This document shows, piece by piece, positions 6,482 through 10,590 of a stretch of DNA of 10,590 nt. A model generated the notes under the pieces. That model did not search any database, was not told where the DNA came from, and saw nothing but the letters and a program-made list of their open reading frames with translations. Within the stretch, counting starts at the first letter, position 1. Every line of letters begins with the position of its first letter. A program made the position numbers and the translations under genes. The DNA is from Muribaculaceae bacterium (GTDB taxonomy: Bacteria; Bacteroidota; Bacteroidia; Bacteroidales; Muribaculaceae): NCBI GenBank assembly GCA_017545095.1, contig JAFYCU010000156.1, forward strand, positions 1 through 10,590, given 5' to 3'.

Positions 6482-8869
6482 TTAATAGTCTAAACTGAAA
6501 TAGATGTTAATGAGCGTGTTAAGGTCGGCTCCATCGATTGTGCCGTCGCCATTAACATCGGCCTCGCCATAGAAGTCGCTCGGCGTGTTCTTGCCAAGGA
6601 TGATGTTAATCAAGGCATTGATGTCGTCGCCGTTAACCATCAAGTTGCCGTCGACATCGCCAGGCATCATCTCAGGATATCCGTCGTTGTAAATCAACTC
6701 CAAGCCCGGGATTTCAAACACGTACTCCTTGTCCTTGGTCACCGACCTGATGTTGAACTGGACGTAACTGAAACTCAGCGGGTAAACGCCTAAGTTAGCA
6801 GCATCAATCCAGTCGGCCGTAGGAAGACTGACAGTGTACTCACCGTCGACGTTCTCGGTTGGAGCAGTGAACGTGTTATTTATAGTCTGCCCACTGTTAG
6901 GCGCGGTGTAGAGGTAGACCTTCGACACGTCGGCATCGCGTGGGCGATAACGCACGCGAATTGTGTCGGGGATACCCCACAGTTGCTGCACAGGATTAAG
7001 CGCCAACCTGATGTAAGCGCTGCGCGACGACGTGCCGAGGCATGTCAACCTCAACCCATTGTCGAGTGCTGTGACAACACCGTCTTTGAATCCGCTGGCC
7101 GAGAATCGCCACTTGTCGGGAATCACCTCGTCGCCCTGGATGGTGGTGATGTGAGCCTTGGGATTCTCGACGCGCACCACGAGGGTGTCGGAAAATCCCT
7201 CACCCACGCCGTACACCTCGGTGCGTCCGTCGGCCACGGCCACCAGTGTGCCCTCAAGTAGGCGGCACACAGTGGGGTCTTGGATAGTCCATTGCATCGA
7301 CATCGGGTCGACATCGTCCTCACCAAGTCCGCTCACGGCCACCACGCCGATGCGGTAGGGGTGGTTGCGGTCGATGACCACGCTGTCGCAGCGCAGGCGC
7401 TTCTCCGAAGCCATCAGCAGCACGTCGGTTTCGCATGTAATGCCGTTATAATTGGCGTAAATCTTGCCTGTGGCGGGCAACGACGCGGCGTAGAAGGTGC
7501 CGTTGTTGTCGAACGTACCCAACTGCTCATCGCAGGAGAAGGTGCAGCCCTGCAAGTCCTTGTCGAGCAGCACACCGTACTGGTTGTAACCATAGATTTT
7601 GAAATCCAATTTCGACGAGCACGAGAGGTTGAAACTGCGCGGGGCGAAGTCGATGATGCCGATTTGGTCGTCGGCCGGCGCATTCGAGATGATTGCCCAT
7701 CCGTTGCCAGTGTCACGCAACATACCGTCGCTCAGGCGGTTGGCCACATCGCCATTCACCACCATGCACGACGAGCCGCCGCCATCCAGGTTCACCGCAT
7801 TCCAGGCTCCGAGCCCCAGCATAGCACCGGCGGCCTCGAAGAGCGACACACCGAGCGAGGTGGTGCTGCGTCCGTCGAGCACGGCGAAATAAATCTTGGT
7901 GCTGTCGGCGCTCATACCCATGCAGGTGCGCGGCTGGCGTCCTTCCCAGTTCTCGGCGAGTTGGCCGTTGCGCAGGATGATGTGGTTGCTGCCGCCCACG
8001 TTTTGCATGAAGTTCACGTCGAGGTCGGGCATGCCACTGAGCCACACCTTGAAGCCAATCTCCATCTCGTCGCCCACGTGCATATCTTTCGTTAACTGGA
8101 CCGGGTCGCCACGGAACCACAGCAGTGCCTTGCCCTCGGGGATATTGATTGGCGAGGAATTGAACACGCTGTCAATTACCACGGTCTCGCTACCGTTAGG
8201 CGCCCACTTGAAAGTGCCATCCTTGGGCGACACGAGCACCATGCGACCATATGTCCATCCATAATAGGACTTGCCCCAGAACTCGTTGAACAGGAAGATT
8301 CCGGTGGTAGGTGTCGACTCGTTGCCCACACGAATGCAGTTGACGCTATGCAGGTCGTGCTCCACGCCATTGAAGGTTATGGTGCCCTTGTAGTTCACAC
8401 GGTCGATGTAGGGATGCCGCTGGTCGTCGAGGGTGAATCCGGCACGCCCGGCGGGGTTGATGAGCAACTGTCCGTTGCGCAGCATACCGCTGGTTGGGAT
8501 GCCCCACTCGCTGGATGGCGAGGTGCGGAAGAAGTCGCCGTTGACGGCTCCCACCACCTCACGGCCGGCAGCGCGGTAGCGTTCGTAGACACCCAGGGGG
8601 TCCTCGACGCTGGCCGCCTTCTCGCCCGAGAGGTAACTCTCCAGATCGATATAGGGGTTGTTCAGGTCGATTTCCAGCACGCTCACCTTGAGCGGGAAGG
8701 AGGGCAGGTCGTAACGGCTATAGGTCACACCTGGGCCCACCTTATGGGGATACACGATGGTGTCGACATCGTAGGTTTTGCCCTCCATTGTCCACTGGTT
8801 CTTGGCTTGCAGTGGCATGGCACAGGCAGCGATAGCCGTTATGGCCAGCAATGTCTTTATCAGTTTCAT
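6482..8869 (-). CDS. Secreted NAGPA/DUF2233 phosphodiester glycosidase with dockerin-like module (paralogue C)
   Basis: The 795-residue product begins with a clear ATG (MKLIKTLL) and a signal peptide cleaved probably after MPLQA (residue 22). The NAGPA-type domain (about 80-400) holds NGDFF at 110-114, R314-T-C-M-G, DGR at 332-334 and NLDGGGSS at 360-367, all expected for this family. Ig/Big_2-like stretches follow (about 400-575), then a jelly-roll-like region (about 580-735) with GIPDTIRVRYRP and EIPGLELIYND. The dockerin-like double repeat is at 737-795 (DVDGNLMVNGDD and DVNGDGTIDGAD). The catalytic domain is closest to paralogue A, the downstream half closest to B. The gene follows the beta-propeller gene after 33 bases and probably shares its transcript. 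The likely reaction is release of a sugar from a phosphodiester-linked glycan outside the cytoplasm; the substrate is unknown. A possible lipobox (IAAC, 13-16) is weaker than the shared A/KNQW cleavage site. Confidence 0.92.
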   Translation of the reverse strand: MKLIKTLLAITAIAACAMPLQAKNQWTMEGKTYDVDTIVYPHKVGPGVTYSRYDLPSFPLKVSVLEIDLNNPYIDLESYLSGEKAASVEDPLGVYERYRAAGREVVGAVNGDFFRTSPSSEWGIPTSGMLRNGQLLINPAGRAGFTLDDQRHPYIDRVNYKGTITFNGVEHDLHSVNCIRVGNESTPTTGIFLFNEFWGKSYYGWTYGRMVLVSPKDGTFKWAPNGSETVVIDSVFNSSPINIPEGKALLWFRGDPVQLTKDMHVGDEMEIGFKVWLSGMPDLDVNFMQNVGGSNHIILRNGQLAENWEGRQPRTCMGMSADSTKIYFAVLDGRSTTSLGVSLFEAAGAMLGLGAWNAVNLDGGGSSCMVVNGDVANRLSDGMLRDTGNGWAIISNAPADDQIGIIDFAPRSFNLSCSSKLDFKIYGYNQYGVLLDKDLQGCTFSCDEQLGTFDNNGTFYAASLPATGKIYANYNGITCETDVLLMASEKRLRCDSVVIDRNHPYRIGVVAVSGLGEDDVDPMSMQWTIQDPTVCRLLEGTLVAVADGRTEVYGVGEGFSDTLVVRVENPKAHITTIQGDEVIPDKWRFSASGFKDGVVTALDNGLRLTCLGTSSRSAYIRLALNPVQQLWGIPDTIRVRYRPRDADVSKVYLYTAPNSGQTINNTFTAPTENVDGEYTVSLPTADWIDAANLGVYPLSFSYVQFNIRSVTKDKEYVFEIPGLELIYNDGYPEMMPGDVDGNLMVNGDDINALINIILGKNTPSDFYGEADVNGDGTIDGADLNTLINIYFSLDY
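7351..7483 (-). repeat. Near-identical paralogue tract, copy in gene C
   Basis: It matches the gene B copy (4888-5020) with five differences in 133 bases, mostly at third codon positions. It is the third member of the conserved block in the Ig-like region of the paralogues. Confidence 0.8.
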
Positions 8870-8902
8870 TTTTACAGTGTTTTCTTGAAATTTCTACTAT
8901 GA

Positions 8903-10309
8903 TTATTTTCCCAAAAGGATGTTGATGAGCGCGTTCAGGTCGTTGCCGTCGACTCCGCCTTGTTCATCAACGTTTTCGCGGCCTTCGTAGTTGTTCTGAT
9001 CCTTGCCCAGCAGGATGTTGATGAGGATGTTCAGGTCGGTGCCGTCCACCTCGCCGTTGCCGTCGACATCGCCCTTCTTGCCTTGTGGCTGCGGAGCCTC
9101 AACATTCTTACCAATCTTGTAAACTGCCATACCGTTCTGGGCCTTGAAGGTGAGTAGCGTCACCACCTCGTTACCCTCGTCATCTACACTCTTCTCGGTG
9201 GCGAAGCAGTGTACGCGCAGGCCGGAATCGTTGACCTTGCCCAGCGAGTCGGCTGGGATGGTCCACATCGGGGTCATGTTGTCGAACGACATCATGCTCG
9301 GGTCGTTGTACTCGCAGATCATCGCCTGGCAGCCGTTGCCGTCGTTGTTCATGTCGGCGATAGTGTAGACGATGAACGCGCGTCCGTCGATGGTAAAGTC
9401 GAGCACGCCATTCGAGCGGTAGGTGCGCGGCTGCGCGGCCGGGTCGGCGTACTCAAAGGTGTCGATAATGTTGCCGTCCAGGTCGTAGAGCACGGGGGCA
9501 GCGTCGTAGCAGTCGATGTAGAAGAGTTCGCCGCTGTAGCGCGTATCCTCGTTCAGCGGGTCCTCACACATCTTCACGATGGGCGCCAGGCTTAAGCCAG
9601 TCTTGGTCTCGGGATAGAAATAGAGCAGATCCAGGTAGCAGTCGGTGCCGTAGAAACCCGGCCCCCAGTCGCCATCCTGGTCACCATGCCAGCGGTAGAT
9701 GGTGGGGAAGCCTGCCGACTCGCTCGATCCGGCGGCCGTCATGATGTTGCACTCCGCCTGCTCAAGAGTCAGGTCACCCAACACGTCCAGATAGTCGGTG
9801 CGGTACAATATTCCGCCCTTGTCCATCTCGGTCACCAGGGTGAGCGCTCCGCTCTGCGGGTCGCAAATGTACACGGGCACCTCATTGACGACGTTCGACG
9901 TCATCGGCGCCACCCACAGGTGGCCGAAACTGTCCTTACCCACGCTGGTTGCGCCCAGGAACGTGCAGTAGGGATTTCCGTCGAGCGTGAGGGGCATCTC
10001 GCGCAGGAAACTACCGTCGATGGCGCTGTACACCAGTATGGCCGACTGCAGGTTCTCGTCGGTGACGGGGATGTAGAGCGAGCGGCCCACGTACACCTCG
10101 TCGCCGATCATCGTGGCCGTGCGGGCATAGTTGGCGTTGATGACCGAAGCGCTGTAGGCGTCGCGTGTGTGAACCTGGTCAAAAATCCACTGGTTAGCGA
10201 TTTTCATCCCGTTAATCTCAGGATAAACTTGGCCGTCGGTGACAGCCATTGCCGGAAGAATCAGCCCGACAAACAGAGCGAAAGAAAGTAAAAATCGTTT
10301 CATAAGCAT
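8903..10309 (-). CDS. Secreted beta-propeller-like protein with dockerin-like module
   Basis: I do not recognise a named family. The 468-residue product has a signal peptide (MKRFLLSFALFVGLILPAMA, cleaved before VTDGQ). A body of about 370 residues carries repeated strand patterns of beta-propellers, for example 'GDEVYVGRSLYIPV', 'ILVYSAIDGSFLREM', 'SFGHLWVAP' and 'VYICDPQSGALTLV'. A short linker (EAPQPQGKK) leads to a dockerin-like double repeat (413-468): DVDGNGEVDGTD is canonical, but the second loop, NVDEQGGVDGND, has N and Q at ligand positions 1 and 5 and is degenerate. No catalytic motif is apparent, so a binding or structural role is as likely as an enzyme. It is the first gene of the operon, about 26 bases after a probable start site. 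ATG 10303 is an alternative start and has AAAAAG seven bases upstream; the choice changes only two residues. Confidence 0.85.
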   Translation of the reverse strand: MLMKRFLLSFALFVGLILPAMAVTDGQVYPEINGMKIANQWIFDQVHTRDAYSASVINANYARTATMIGDEVYVGRSLYIPVTDENLQSAILVYSAIDGSFLREMPLTLDGNPYCTFLGATSVGKDSFGHLWVAPMTSNVVNEVPVYICDPQSGALTLVTEMDKGGILYRTDYLDVLGDLTLEQAECNIMTAAGSSESAGFPTIYRWHGDQDGDWGPGFYGTDCYLDLLYFYPETKTGLSLAPIVKMCEDPLNEDTRYSGELFYIDCYDAAPVLYDLDGNIIDTFEYADPAAQPRTYRSNGVLDFTIDGRAFIVYTIADMNNDGNGCQAMICEYNDPSMMSFDNMTPMWTIPADSLGKVNDSGLRVHCFATEKSVDDEGNEVVTLLTFKAQNGMAVYKIGKNVEAPQPQGKKGDVDGNGEVDGTDLNILINILLGKDQNNYEGRENVDEQGGVDGNDLNALINILLGK

Positions 10310-10340
10310 GCTTTTTAAAATTCAATTGTATATTTGGGGC

Positions 10341-10372
10341 TAAAGTTACGAATATTTGCACAATCCACCAAA
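10341..10372 (-). promoter_or_regulatory. Bacteroidales-type promoter of the four-gene operon
   Basis: On the minus strand TTTG (10372-10369) is followed by a 20-base gap and TAACTTTA (10348-10341). This fits the Bacteroidales -33 TTTG and -7 TAnnTTTG pattern, except for A in place of the last G. A start near 10335 would leave a leader of roughly 25 bases before the beta-propeller gene. No comparable box pair was found in the two downstream gaps, which supports a single transcript. Confidence 0.65.
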
Positions 10373-10518
10373 CAAAAATGCCAAAATCGCAAAATTGATA
10401 AAAAGATGCGGAGTTATAGGACTGACGTCGCCGGGGAAGACCATGGGATTCAGGGATGTGAAGGGGGTTGAAGTTGCACGACAAGCCTCTGATGAATGAT
10501 TTCCCGGCAATAACCATC

Positions 10519-10552
10519 AAAAAAAGAGGGTCGTGATGGACCCCCTTTTTTT
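10519..10552. terminator. Bidirectional intrinsic terminator upstream of the operon
   Basis: GGGTC (10528-10532) and GACCC (10539-10543) pair around the loop GTGATG. After one A-C mismatch the helix continues with G-C and seven A-T pairs (A7 at 10519-10525, T7 at 10546-10552), so it can work on both strands. It probably ends a minus-strand gene lying beyond the right edge and insulates the operon promoter. Confidence 0.85.
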
Positions 10553-10554
10553 GT

Positions 10555-10574
10555 GCATTAGGCATTAGGCATTA
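10555..10574. repeat. Heptamer tandem repeat GCATTAG, nearly three units
   Basis: GCATTAG, GCATTAG and GCATTA lie head to tail directly beside the bidirectional terminator. The arrangement mirrors the other heptamer array (1598-1625), which also sits next to a terminator, although the unit sequence differs. Confidence 0.7.
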
Positions 10575-10590
10575 TACTTTTCCTAACAGG

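Noticed and set aside
8815..8869. Possible lipoprotein signal in paralogue C (IAAC at residues 13-16)
   Set aside because: The paralogues lack an equivalent lipobox, and all three share the A/KNQW junction expected for ordinary signal peptidase cleavage.
10430..10508. Long-range pairing GCCGGGGAA (10430-10438) with TTCCCGGC (10501-10508)
   Set aside because: The arms are short, need a bulge and are more than 60 bases apart; chance is sufficient to explain them.
10218..10565. Minus-strand frame of 115 codons at the right edge
   Set aside because: It runs through the bidirectional terminator and the promoter and overlaps the start of the propeller gene in another frame. It shows no recognisable domain.

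Overview
The window looks like a chromosomal stretch from an uncultured gut- or rumen-type Bacteroidales bacterium (Prevotella or Muribaculaceae-like). Four things point there: a promoter of the Bacteroidales form (TTTG, a 20-base gap, then TAACTTTA), A-rich leaders without clear Shine-Dalgarno sites, large secreted multidomain proteins, and a C-terminal tail of the YNLMGQPV...YKGIVI...GKK type seen on many exported proteins of this order. Genus-level placement is a guess. No tRNA, rRNA, CRISPR array, insertion sequence or phage gene was seen.

Layout. Bases 1-1308 (+) hold the 3' part of a large secreted protein: three about 100-residue beta-sandwich modules, one Flg_new_2/InlB-type repeat and a sorting-type tail. 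It ends in a strong intrinsic terminator. A 317-base intergenic region follows, with a REP-like inverted repeat, an 18-base perfect palindrome, a second terminator facing the other way and a heptamer tandem repeat. The rest, 1626-10309, is four collinear minus-strand genes, apparently one operon read from right to left. First comes a secreted beta-propeller-like protein with a dockerin module (8903-10309). Three tandem paralogues of about 795 residues follow (6482-8869, 4016-6406, 1626-4013). Each has a signal peptide, an NAGPA/DUF2233 phosphodiester-glycosidase domain, Ig-like and jelly-roll regions and a C-terminal type I dockerin-like double repeat. The right edge (10310-10590) holds the operon promoter, a bidirectional terminator and another heptamer tandem repeat.

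How they may work together (inference). All four minus-strand products appear to be exported and to carry a related calcium-loop pair, so they may act together at the cell surface or outside it. The likely chemistry is removal of sugars linked through sugar-1-phosphodiesters, as in phosphorylated glycans, teichoic-acid-like polymers or capsules; the substrate cannot be read from sequence. No cohesin or scaffoldin is visible.

Most interesting signals. The three paralogues are mosaics. The first and third in map order share a catalytic-domain type, the second and third share an Ig/jelly-roll type, and the first and second share a 133-base block with a single difference, which suggests gene conversion. 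The middle paralogue has a changed NGDFF active-site-region motif (NSDFC) and a divergent catalytic domain, so it may have a different specificity or lack activity.
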